Shown: one piece after another, positions 1-5,762 of the stretch
Layout: every line of letters starts with the position of its first letter
Numbering within the stretch: the stretch's first letter is position 1
Source: Prosthecobacter sp.
Lineage (GTDB): Bacteria > Verrucomicrobiota > Verrucomicrobiia > Verrucomicrobiales > Verrucomicrobiaceae
Assembly (NCBI GenBank): GCA_020216965.1
Contig: JAIWOJ010000110.1
Coordinates: forward strand, 1 to 6,955
DNA length: 6,955 nucleotides
Direction of reading: 5' to 3'
The notes under the pieces: generated by a model
What the model was told of the DNA's origin: nothing
The model's database searches: none
What the model saw: only the letters and a program-made list of their open reading frames with translations
Position numbers and translations under genes: made by a program

Positions 1-616
1 CCTCCGTTTCTGCTGGGGCGTCAGCTTGGCAGTCAAGGGAGAGCTGGGTCAAAGCCCGCTCTGCCGCAGGCCAGTCACCAGCTTTGATGAGGGATTCGAT
101 TTCAGCGCCACGCTGGCTGAGGGCGCGCGTAGGTTTGATGCCCAGGGATTCGACCTCGGCACGCAGTTTTTCGGCTTTTTGTCTCACGGCAGCCGCTAAG
201 TCGCTGGCATGGGCAGAGCGGCCTGGGGCCAATTTTGCCGCCAGCCGCTGCTGCTCTGGGCTGAGGACATCACGCAGACGCAGCAGGGTGCGTAGCTGGA
301 GCTGCTTGACGGGTGCCTCTGCCTCCAAGAGGCGGGTGAGTGCGCTAGCGGCCGCGTCGGGCGTGGTGGCAGGATCACGCAAAAGGCCATTCAGGTACCT
401 TTGCTGCTCACGGACATTTTTTTCCAAATCCTCCCCCTCACTTTGCGCTGAAGAAATGATCGCCCGCATTTTTTCTTCTTGTTCGGATGAAAGCGCCAAG
501 TCGTCTTTGAGACTTTGAATGACATCAGGGCTGATGAGCCCGCCCTGAAGCCAAGTCTCAGGTCCAGCATAGGCCAAAGCAGCGGCGGTAAGGAGGATCG
601 GTAGCAGCAGTTTCAT
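1..616 (-). CDS. Exported Spy/CpxP/CnrX-like (LTxxQ-type) helical protein, probable periplasmic sensor, partial at window edge
   Basis: The reading frame starts at the ATG at 616-614 and stays open for 205 codons to the window edge, so the C-terminus is missing. Residues 1-18 form a signal peptide (MKLLLPILLTAAALAYAG, likely cut after AYA), placing the protein outside the cytoplasmic membrane. The rest is almost all helix. Two segments resemble the LTxxQ repeats of the Spy/CpxP/Metal_resist group: LSSEQEEKMRAI near residues 42-53 and LSPEQQRLAAKL near 118-129. A further charged helical stretch, about 140-195, goes beyond the usual length of roughly 150 residues. The start overlaps the stop of the upstream gene as ATGA (616-613), and no Shine-Dalgarno sequence precedes it, so translation is probably coupled. 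Position behind a sigma/anti-sigma pair suggests a CnrX-like sensor role. Only one histidine (His136) is visible, whereas CnrX binds metal largely through histidines, so a metal ligand is unproven. Fold class fairly sure; function inferred. Confidence 0.72.
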   Translation of the reverse strand, partial: MKLLLPILLTAAALAYAGPETWLQGGLISPDVIQSLKDDLALSSEQEEKMRAIISSAQSEGEDLEKNVREQQRYLNGLLRDPATTPDAAASALTRLLEAEAPVKQLQLRTLLRLRDVLSPEQQRLAAKLAPGRSAHASDLAAAVRQKAEKLRAEVESLGIKPTRALSQRGAEIESLIKAGDWPAAERALTQLSLDCQADAPAETE

Positions 617-954
617 GGCAGGAGGATGGTGAGGTGAAGGGGCAGCAGCGCGTCGCTAGGCACGGCATTTTCAGGGCTGAGCCCGGCAAACAGTGGGGCT
701 TCCTGGGGTGAAAAAAACACCGGCAAAGCACGGGCTAAGTCATCGCGTGGCGGAGCATACGGCCGTGGGCGGCCAAGAAAGCACAGGGCGAACAGGCAGG
801 ATGCCGCTGCGATCCACCGCCAGCGCGGCATCTGATACCAAGCCTGCACCTTCGGAGCCGGCACGATCAGATCTGGGTTCCACGCTGGTGCAGCGGCATG
901 ATCTGCACGCCGCAGCAGGGCAAACTGTTGGCGCAGTTCTTCGTCAGGGTTCAT
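613..954 (-). CDS. Small single-pass membrane protein, probable anti-sigma factor
   Basis: 113 residues with one clear transmembrane segment at about 46-61 (WRWIAAASCLFALCFL). It is flanked by Arg on the N-terminal side (PRWRW) and by GRPRP on the other. The expected topology is a 45-residue cytoplasmic N-terminus and a 50-residue outer part. The N-terminus (LRQQFALLRRADHAAAPAW, residues 7-25) has the F-x-x-L-R-x-x-D-x-x-x-A-P pattern seen at the start of many short membrane proteins encoded directly after ECF sigma genes. No zinc-binding HxxxCxxC anti-sigma motif is present. The start lies inside the end of the sigma gene (11-base overlap) and the stop overlaps the next start (ATGA), so all three are probably made together. 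No Shine-Dalgarno precedes the ATG at 954; the bases there read CCTCCT instead. The anti-sigma role rests on context, size and topology. CnrY, a comparable small membrane anti-sigma, is of similar length. Confidence 0.72.
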   Translation of the reverse strand: MNPDEELRQQFALLRRADHAAAPAWNPDLIVPAPKVQAWYQMPRWRWIAAASCLFALCFLGRPRPYAPPRDDLARALPVFFSPQEAPLFAGLSPENAVPSDALLPLHLTILLP

Positions 955-1474
955 AGGAGGACTCAGGAGGTAGTAGCAAAAACTGGCGCAAACGCGCCTT
1001 TCCGCGCTCGTAGTGCTGGCGGGCAGAGCCCAGGCCCACCTTCATCACCGCTGCGGCCTCGCGGATGGTGAGATCTTGGTAAAAGACGAGGTGTAGCACC
1101 TCTGCCTGCCGGGATGGCAAGCGAGATAGCGCCAAGCGCAGCGCGGTCACCTGCTCTTCTTGCTCGATCTGATGGGCTGGCGTCGTCTGCGGCGGGCTGG
1201 TTTCCCCCCAGCCTCGTTGGATCAGCCGTCCCAGCAGGGATTCGCGATTTTTCAGCCTGCGAAATTCTTCGTGGGCCGTCAGCCGGATGACACCGAACCA
1301 CCATGTCTTGAAGCTGGATGCACCGCCAAACACCACGCGGCCTGAGGCTGCCTTGAGGTAAGCGCTTTGCAGCACATCCTCCGCGCGGGAAACATCGCCG
1401 CCACAGCAGTGCAGCGCCCAGCCAAAGGCATCGGGGTGCAGGGCTTCGAGTTGATCGGCAATTTCTCGCTCCAT
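944..1474 (-). CDS. ECF-type RNA polymerase sigma factor (sigma-70 family)
   Basis: 176 residues, normal for the ECF group, which has only regions 2 and 4. Region 2 spans about 12-76: AEDVLQSAYLKA (31-42) matches the region 2.1/2.2 core that contacts RNA polymerase, and FKTWWFGVIRLTAHEEFRR (55-73) matches regions 2.3/2.4, which melt and read the -10 element. A variable linker covers about 78-107. Region 4 spans about 108-166: LRLALSRLPSRQAEVLHLV, then the helix-turn-helix LTIREAAAVMKVGLGSARQH (135-154), which reads the -35 element. The start at 1474 is supported by a GAAGGGGG Shine-Dalgarno 8 bases upstream. The stop lies inside the start of the putative anti-sigma gene. It lies 72 bases downstream of ispE on the same strand, so some read-through is possible. 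No autoregulated ECF promoter could be identified with confidence. The sigma family is sure; the stimulus is unknown. Confidence 0.93.
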   Translation of the reverse strand: MEREIADQLEALHPDAFGWALHCCGGDVSRAEDVLQSAYLKAASGRVVFGGASSFKTWWFGVIRLTAHEEFRRLKNRESLLGRLIQRGWGETSPPQTTPAHQIEQEEQVTALRLALSRLPSRQAEVLHLVFYQDLTIREAAAVMKVGLGSARQHYERGKARLRQFLLLPPESSYEP

Positions 1475-1482
1475 TCATCTGT

Positions 1483-1490
1483 CCCCCTTC
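1483..1490 (-). promoter_or_regulatory. Ribosome binding site of the ECF sigma gene
   Basis: On the minus strand these bases read GAAGGGGG and end 8 bases before the ATG at 1474. It is one of only two convincing Shine-Dalgarno sequences in the window. It fixes the sigma start and may be the entry point for ribosomes translating all three overlapping genes of the cassette. Confidence 0.7.
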
Positions 1491-1546
1491 GTGATGGGCG
1501 GCACAGGCTTGTATGACCAGGCCTGCCATGATCGCGCGGAAAAAAA

Positions 1547-2401
1547 TCAGACCGCCGTCCGCGTCGCGCACACCCAAGCCGTCTCACCACAATAATCGCG
1601 CGCCTGCTCCGCCAGGGCGGCGGCCCGCACATCGCTATCCGTGATGGCAAAAACCGTGGAGCCAGAGCCAGACATGAGCGCAGCGCGCACCCCCTCCTGA
1701 GCGAGCAACCAAGTTTTCAGCGCGGGGAGGAGGCGATATTTTTCAAAGACGGGACGCTCTAGATGATTCACCATCTCCCCCCACGGGCAGAGCTGAGGCG
1801 CATAAAGCACCCCTGGAAGCTCCTGAGAGAGAGCCCAGCGCTGATAGGCCCAGGGGGTGGGGAGGGGAAAGGCGGGTTTAATGCGCACCAGGGGAAGCCG
1901 CCAGGCAACGTCTGCCGGGATCACGCGCTCTCCCCTTCCCTGCCCATCTGCCGCAGCGGCATCCAGGAGGAAAAAGGGCACGTCTGAGCCAATGCTAGCG
2001 GCAATGTCTAAAAGCTGCTCCAGCCTCAGCGGGTGCCCCAGCAGCTCGTTCGCCGCTTTGAGGGTGATGGCTGCATTGCTGCTGCCTCCACCTAGCCCCG
2101 CGCCATGTGGGATGTGTTTTTCCAAATGGATGCTCCAGCCCTGTTGGAGGTTCACTTTGGCCTCAAGCGCTTGGAGCGCCCTCACAGCGAGGTTTGCCCC
2201 ATCCGTGGGGATGTCTGGCACGTTGCAGGTCAGGGAGATGCCGGGCTGCTCAGAGAGCGCAAGACGCACCTTGTCTGCCACAGCCAGCTTCACCAGCCGG
2301 GTATGCACTTCGTGATAGCCGTCATCACGTTTTCCCAGCACCCGCAGCCAGAGATTGATCTTGGCGGGGGATGGCAGTTCGATGGAGGCATTCTTTGGCA
2401 T
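1547..2401 (-). CDS. ispE: 4-diphosphocytidyl-2-C-methyl-D-erythritol kinase (IspE)
   Basis: Cytoplasmic GHMP-family kinase that phosphorylates the 2-hydroxyl of CDP-methylerythritol using ATP in the MEP route to isopentenyl diphosphate. Motif 1 is PSPAKINLWLRVLGKRDDGYH (10-30) with the substrate-site Lys14. Motif 2 is the glycine-rich ATP loop PHGAGLGGGSSNAA (98-111). The catalytic aspartate is Asp140 in SIGSDVPFFL. Motif 3 is ALMSGSGSTVFAI (241-253). At 284 residues it matches the E. coli enzyme (283). The frame is open 40 codons further upstream to 2521, but that stretch is not IspE-like and would overlap the start of the divergent DUF2237 gene, so the ATG at 2401, just before the conserved N-terminus, is chosen. 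The Gly-Gly that often follows the FFL motif is Asp-Ala here (LLDAAAADGQGRGE), with the downstream G-x-G-E kept. Only a weak purine run (GAAGAGAAAG) lies upstream. The ECF sigma cassette follows in the same direction. Confidence 0.96.
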   Translation of the reverse strand: MPKNASIELPSPAKINLWLRVLGKRDDGYHEVHTRLVKLAVADKVRLALSEQPGISLTCNVPDIPTDGANLAVRALQALEAKVNLQQGWSIHLEKHIPHGAGLGGGSSNAAITLKAANELLGHPLRLEQLLDIAASIGSDVPFFLLDAAAADGQGRGERVIPADVAWRLPLVRIKPAFPLPTPWAYQRWALSQELPGVLYAPQLCPWGEMVNHLERPVFEKYRLLPALKTWLLAQEGVRAALMSGSGSTVFAITDSDVRAAALAEQARDYCGETAWVCATRTAV

Positions 2402-2419
2402 GGTCAGGCGCTTTCTCTT

Positions 2420-2432
2420 CACGGTGACCGTG
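2420..2432. promoter_or_regulatory. Perfect 13-base palindrome in the ispE/DUF2237 divergent gap
   Basis: The bases read CACGGTGACCGTG, two perfect 6-base arms around one central base. It sits 19 bases upstream of the ispE start and 67 bases upstream of the DUF2237 start, in the only non-coding DNA between the two divergent genes. Position and symmetry fit an operator for a dimeric regulator, but a single short palindrome can occur by chance. Confidence 0.25.
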
Positions 2433-2498
2433 CTGAGGATCAAGGTTTTTACCGCCGAAACTTGCAAAGCGAGCTTGGCTGCCTTCATCCCATGCGCC

Positions 2499-2858
2499 AT
2501 GCCCTCCAACGTACTCGGCACTCCCCTGCAAGGCTGTTGTCATGATCCCATGACTGGTTTTTACCGCGATGGTTACTGCCGCACCGGCCCAGATGATGTG
2601 GGGCTACACACCGTCTGCGCCGTGATGACGGAAGAGTTTCTGCGCTTCTCCCGCAGCCGCGGCAATGACCTCACGACGCCTATCCCTGAGTATGATTTTC
2701 CCGGCCTGGAGCCCGGCGACCGCTGGTGCCTGTGTGTCAGCCGCTGGGCAGAGGCGCTGGAGGCAGGTCTGGCCCCGCCCGTGGTGCTGGAGGCCACGCA
2801 TCTTCATGCGCTGGAGTTTGTCTCTCTAGAGGATCTCAAGGCCCACGCGGTGCGCTGA
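2499..2858 (+). CDS. DUF2237 family protein, function unknown
   Basis: 119 residues, full length for this widely conserved but uncharacterised family. The signature runs through nearly the whole protein: NVLGTPLQGC (4-13), MTGFYRDGYCRTGPDDVGLH (18-37), VCAVMTEEFLRFS (39-51), GNDLTTP (55-61), the FPGLEPGDRWCLCVSRW block (67-83), and APPVVLEATH (92-101). Several cysteines fall in the conserved blocks (13, 27, 40, 77, 79), and together with the acidic residues and histidines they could form a metal or redox site; that is inference. There is no signal peptide or membrane segment, so it is probably cytoplasmic. The frame is open further upstream, but the family begins at about residue 3 of the protein from the ATG at 2499, and earlier starts would run into ispE. 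No Shine-Dalgarno is visible. It is divergent from ispE and converges on acpS with only 14 bases between the stop codons. Confidence 0.92.
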   Translation: MPSNVLGTPLQGCCHDPMTGFYRDGYCRTGPDDVGLHTVCAVMTEEFLRFSRSRGNDLTTPIPEYDFPGLEPGDRWCLCVSRWAEALEAGLAPPVVLEATHLHALEFVSLEDLKAHAVR

Positions 2859-2872
2859 GCGTGAGATTTCTT

Positions 2873-3253
2873 TCACACGAGGATCACCTGCGCCATCGCC
2901 AGCACCTGCGTGTGGGTGATGGAAAGCAGGCAGCCTTGGCTGCCCATGCGCTTGGCGTGTTCAGCAGCCTCTCCATGCAGCACGAGGTGCGGCTTGCCGG
3001 AGGGCTCACGCACCACCTCAAGCTGCCGCCAATCCACGCCCTGGGACCACAGCCCCGTGCCGAGGGCCTTGGCCGCTGCCTCCTTGGCCGCAAAACGTGC
3101 CGCATAATGCATCGCGGGGTCTGCGCAGTGATCGCAGTAGGCCATTTCCCCCTCAGTGAAGGTGCGTTCCTTAAATCGCTGCCCATGCCGCTCCAGCAGG
3201 CTGCGGATGCGGCCCACTTCCACTAGGTCGATGCCAAGGCCAATCGGAGTCAT
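2873..3253 (-). CDS. acpS: Holo-[acyl-carrier-protein] synthase (AcpS)
   Basis: Transfers the 4'-phosphopantetheine arm of coenzyme A to a serine of apo acyl carrier protein, making ACP usable for fatty-acid synthesis. 126 residues, the usual size for this cytoplasmic trimeric enzyme. The first magnesium-binding motif is GLGIDLVEVGRI (5-16) with Asp9. The second is RFAAKEAAAKALGTG (53-67) with Glu58 and Lys57. The C-terminal LSITHTQVLAMAQVIL (110-125) matches the last conserved strand, with Thr where Ser is common before His. The ATG at 3253 follows an AGAGGA Shine-Dalgarno and leaves the normal short N-terminus. It is transcribed away from the plus-strand oxidoreductase across a 122-base shared upstream region. 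fabH, another fatty-acid synthesis gene, lies about 1.5 kb away on the other strand, so they share a neighbourhood but not an operon. Confidence 0.96.
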   Translation of the reverse strand: MTPIGLGIDLVEVGRIRSLLERHGQRFKERTFTEGEMAYCDHCADPAMHYAARFAAKEAAAKALGTGLWSQGVDWRQLEVVREPSGKPHLVLHGEAAEHAKRMGSQGCLLSITHTQVLAMAQVILV

Positions 3254-3258
3254 GGCAT

Positions 3259-3264
3259 TCCTCT
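3259..3264 (-). promoter_or_regulatory. Ribosome binding site of acpS
   Basis: The minus strand reads AGAGGA, 5 bases before the ATG at 3253. It supports that start codon and is the second clear Shine-Dalgarno sequence in the window. Confidence 0.65.
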
Positions 3265-3338
3265 AAACTGCTCTAGCGCAGCCTGCAAAACGAAGTTGCG
3301 GGATCAGAGAGCCCCCAGAGCAGCGGGAAAAAGTCATT

Positions 3339-3347
3339 TGCTATAAT
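3339..3347 (+). promoter_or_regulatory. Extended -10 promoter for the oxidoreductase gene
   Basis: TGCTATAAT is a perfect extended -10 element (TGnTATAAT) for the housekeeping sigma factor. It lies in a locally AT-rich stretch between the divergent acpS and oxidoreductase genes. No good -35 hexamer is seen at 16-18 bases, as is common for extended -10 promoters. Transcription should begin near 3353-3355, giving a leader of only about 22 bases with no Shine-Dalgarno sequence before the ATG at 3376. Confidence 0.6.
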
Positions 3348-3375
3348 ACAGGAATACTTTCCAATATATCGAACC

Positions 3376-4578
3376 ATGAACCGACGCACCCTCCTCCGCT
3401 CTTCCGGCCTCCTCACCCTCGCCAGCCGCGTGGCAGCCCAAACGGCCCCTGAACCCCAGAAACCGCCTTACAACGGCCCTGTTTTCAAAATCGGGAACAT
3501 CGGCTGTGGTGGGCGCGGCAGCTTCGTTTCAGGCATCATCGCGGAAAACCCAGGATTTCGCCTCACCGCAGCCTGCGACTACTTTGAGGACCGGGTGCAG
3601 GCCTTTGGTGAGAAGTTTGGCATCGCCCCCAAATCCCAATTCACCGGACTGAGCGGCTACCAGAAGTTGCTTGAGGAGGTGGATGCGGTCGCCATCCACA
3701 GCCCGCCAGCATTTCATGTCCAGCAGGCCGTGGACGCAGTGGCTGCGGGAAAGCATGTGCTCATCGCCAAACCAGTCGCCATTGATGTAGCCGGCTGTGA
3801 AACCATCCGCCAACTGGCCAAGGACGCCGCCGCCAAAGGCATCATCGTGCTTGCGGATGTGCAGTGCAGGGGGGACCAATTTTTCCAAGAGGGCATCCAG
3901 CGCATCCACGCGGGCGCGATCGGCGACCTCTTGTTTGGCGAATGCCACTACGAGGCTGACCTAATCCCTCTCCAAAGCCAGGAAGACAGCCCTGAGGCGC
4001 GCCTCAAGAACTGGATCCGCTACCGCGACCTCGCCGGTGACATTATCACGGAGCAAAACATCCACGCCCTCGACATTGTCAGTTGGGCCTTTGGCCGACC
4101 GACGCGCGTCACGGGCACCTGCGGCCGCGGCGGACGGCCTGACACGGTAGGCGATGTCTCCGACCACTACGCCCTGCTCTTTGAGTTCACCCAGGGCGCG
4201 GTCACCTTCGCCTCCCGCCAATACACCGCCTGGGGCAGCCCCTTCCTCTGTGAAAACCGCTTTGTGGGCACCCAAGGTGCCTTTCAGAGCAAGTTCGGAG
4301 GCCGCGTGATGATCCGTGGTGGCAAAGAAAACTTCTGGAGCGGCGGCGAGTCCAAAAATCTCTACCGCAGCGGCAGCGTGAACAACGTCGAGACCTTCCG
4401 GGCAGCGATTGCTGAAAAGAACCCCAGAGGCAATCCGACTCTGGAGGGAGCCGTCGAAACCACCCTGCTCACCCTCTTTGGCGAATATGCCGCCAAGGCA
4501 GGCCGCAGTGTCACCTGGGAGGAATTTATCGCCAGCGCCAAGCCAGTGCAGCCACATCTGGAGGGGCTCAAAGCCTGA
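3376..4578 (+). CDS. Exported Gfo/Idh/MocA-family NAD(P)-dependent oxidoreductase
   Basis: 400 residues, typical of the family that oxidises or reduces sugars and related polyols. The N-terminus MNRRTLLRSSGLLTLASRVAAQ has twin arginines, a hydrophobic stretch and a possible cleavage site near 20-22. This suggests Tat export of the folded, cofactor-bound enzyme, as in many planctomycete and verrucomicrobial members. The Rossmann domain begins at FKIGNIGCGGRGSF (37-50) with a GxxGxGGRG nucleotide loop. The acidic residue ending strand two is in AACDYFEDR (65-73). VLIAKPVAIDV (128-138) carries the usual active-site lysine (Lys132), although the residue before it is Ala instead of the common Glu. 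The C-terminal domain contains GDIITEQNIHALDIVSW (221-237), with His230 and Asp233 as likely catalytic residues. Substrate cannot be told from sequence. It has its own promoter and is followed by a 184-base gap before fabH, so it is probably monocistronic. Family sure; export probable. Confidence 0.92.
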   Translation: MNRRTLLRSSGLLTLASRVAAQTAPEPQKPPYNGPVFKIGNIGCGGRGSFVSGIIAENPGFRLTAACDYFEDRVQAFGEKFGIAPKSQFTGLSGYQKLLEEVDAVAIHSPPAFHVQQAVDAVAAGKHVLIAKPVAIDVAGCETIRQLAKDAAAKGIIVLADVQCRGDQFFQEGIQRIHAGAIGDLLFGECHYEADLIPLQSQEDSPEARLKNWIRYRDLAGDIITEQNIHALDIVSWAFGRPTRVTGTCGRGGRPDTVGDVSDHYALLFEFTQGAVTFASRQYTAWGSPFLCENRFVGTQGAFQSKFGGRVMIRGGKENFWSGGESKNLYRSGSVNNVETFRAAIAEKNPRGNPTLEGAVETTLLTLFGEYAAKAGRSVTWEEFIASAKPVQPHLEGLKA

Positions 4579-4687
4579 GTGCTGCCCGGGCACCCGGTCA
4601 AAAAAAGCAAAAGCCACAGGCACCCCGCCCGTCTGGACCCAGCGAGCGGTCAAGGGCGAGCTTGCAGGCACACGGTTGATGAAAAGC

Positions 4688-4714
4688 CCAGCTCCCTCTT
4701 GCAGGGAGCGCTGG
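4688..4714 (+). terminator. Strong hairpin upstream of fabH (terminator or leader structure)
   Basis: GCTCCCT (4691-4697) and AGGGAGC (4703-4709) pair perfectly over a 5-base loop. CCA (4688-4690) and TGG (4712-4714) can extend the stem across a 2-base bulge. It is followed by TCTCTCTT and then a pyrimidine-rich run up to fabH, including T5 and T6 tracts at 4741-4753. The U-tract directly after the stem is broken by C, so it is a poor classical terminator of the oxidoreductase transcript. It could equally be part of a structured fabH leader. The rest of the 4579-4762 gap holds no recognisable gene or clear promoter. Confidence 0.4.
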
Positions 4715-4762
4715 TCTCTCTTCCATCTCCCCTCCCGGCCTTTTTACTTTTTTCTGACATCC

Positions 4763-5761
4763 ATGCTCCAACCTTGCGTCTCCTCCATCATCGGCACCGG
4801 CAGCTACATGCCAGAGAAGGTGCTGACGAACGATGACCTTTCCCAAATCGTCGATACCTCCGATGAATGGATCACCACCCGCACCGGGATCAAAGAGCGC
4901 CGCATCGCCAGTGCCGACCAAGCCACCAGTGACCTCGCCAGTGAAGCTGCCCGCCGGGCCATGGCAAACGCCAACGTGAGCCCTGAGGAGATCGACCTGA
5001 TCGTCTGCGCCACCGTCACGCCTGACATGTTTTTTCCCAGCACGGCCTGCATCATCCAGCGCAAGATCGGCACTGCGAACGCGGTCTGCTTTGATATCAG
5101 CGCCGCCTGTTCCGGCTTTGTGTATGCCCTCCAGGTCGCGCGGCATTTCCTGAATGCGGGCACACGCCAGACCGCCTTGGTCATTGGTGCGGAAAAGCTC
5201 AGCAGCTTGGTGAACTGGAAGGACCGGAACACCTGCGTGCTTTTCGGAGATGGCGCAGGAGCCGTCGTCATCCGTGCGACGGATGCCGCAGACGCGCCTG
5301 GCCGTGTGCTCAGCACCGTCATGGGCAGTGACGGAAACCTGGTGGACCTGCTCAAAGTGCCCGGCGGCGGCAGCGCCTGTCCCGTCACCCCAGAAAACGT
5401 GGACCAGCGCCTCAATACCGTGCACATGGAAGGACGAGAGACCTTCAAACACGCGGTCACGCGCATGAGTGCCGCCGCAGAGGAAGCGCTAAAACAGGCC
5501 GGGCTGAGCAAGGAAGACATCAGCCTCGTCATCCCCCATCAGGCAAATGCGCGCATCATCACTGCCATCGCTGACCGCCTCGGTTTGCCAGAGGAGAAAA
5601 CCTTCATGAACCTGCACAAATATGGCAATACCAGCGCTGCCACCATTCCCGTGGCCCTGGATGAGGCCAACCGAGAAGGCCGCCTCAAGCGCGGGGATGT
5701 GGTCCTGCTCGTCGCTTTTGGTGGAGGCTTTACCTGGGCGGCCTCCGTGCTGCGCTGGTAG
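4763..5761 (+). CDS. fabH: 3-oxoacyl-[acyl-carrier-protein] synthase III (FabH)
   Basis: Catalyses the first condensation of type II fatty-acid synthesis, joining acetyl-CoA (or another short acyl-CoA) to malonyl-ACP. It is cytoplasmic and homodimeric. 332 residues, against 317 in E. coli. The conserved start IIGTGSYMPEKVLTNDDL (9-26) is followed by SDEWITTRTGIKERRIA (33-49), with the CoA-binding Trp/Arg region. The Cys-His-Asn triad is complete: Cys116 in DISAACSGF (111-119), His259 in IPHQANARI (257-265) and Asn289 in YGNTSAATIP (287-296). GDGAGAVVI (162-170) and VAFGGGFTWAA (317-327) are also typical. The frame is open upstream to 4409, inside the oxidoreductase gene, but family similarity begins at about residue 8 of the protein from the ATG at 4763. 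That start lacks a Shine-Dalgarno and is preceded by a T-rich run. Usual partners such as plsX, rpmF or fabD are absent from the window. Confidence 0.97.
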   Translation: MLQPCVSSIIGTGSYMPEKVLTNDDLSQIVDTSDEWITTRTGIKERRIASADQATSDLASEAARRAMANANVSPEEIDLIVCATVTPDMFFPSTACIIQRKIGTANAVCFDISAACSGFVYALQVARHFLNAGTRQTALVIGAEKLSSLVNWKDRNTCVLFGDGAGAVVIRATDAADAPGRVLSTVMGSDGNLVDLLKVPGGGSACPVTPENVDQRLNTVHMEGRETFKHAVTRMSAAAEEALKQAGLSKEDISLVIPHQANARIITAIADRLGLPEEKTFMNLHKYGNTSAATIPVALDEANREGRLKRGDVVLLVAFGGGFTWAASVLRW

Positions 5762-5762
5762 G

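Noticed and set aside
84..518. 144-codon plus-strand frame at the left edge
   Set aside because: It is antisense to the exported LTxxQ-type protein, and its Ser/Arg/Ala-rich translation is typical of a shadow frame.
1535..1549. Terminator after ispE (T7 tract following the stop codon)
   Set aside because: The T tract is real, but no stable GC stem lies directly before it; only a 3-bp pairing is possible.
963..1577. 204-codon minus-strand frame overlapping the sigma gene in another frame
   Set aside because: The sigma frame has clear regions 2 and 4 and a Shine-Dalgarno; this frame has low-complexity Arg/Ala/Pro-rich translation and no motif.
2402..2521. In-frame 40-residue N-terminal extension of IspE
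   Set aside because: The extension (start MPSTLEG) is not IspE-like, would overlap the divergent DUF2237 start, and the protein from 2401 already has the full family length.
2859..2879. Bidirectional terminator between the convergent DUF2237 and acpS genes
   Set aside because: The only symmetry is a 4-base GTGA/TCAC pair with a mismatch and a long loop, too weak to call.
4579..4600. Terminator at the end of the oxidoreductase (CCGGGCACCCGG and poly-A)
   Set aside because: The stem is short and is followed by A bases, not T, on the plus strand; on the minus strand the T run precedes the stem, so neither orientation fits.
3961..4671. Long minus-strand open frame (236 codons) opposite the oxidoreductase
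   Set aside because: It is antisense to a clear family protein and shows no domain; high-GC codon bias commonly opens such shadow frames.
4409..4762. 118-residue in-frame extension of FabH into the oxidoreductase gene
   Set aside because: It overlaps well-supported oxidoreductase coding sequence and has no thiolase-family features; FabH similarity begins just after 4763.
4598..5532. Long minus-strand open frames (284 and 242 codons) opposite fabH
   Set aside because: They mirror the well-conserved FabH coding sequence, overlap each other in different frames and contain no recognisable motif.
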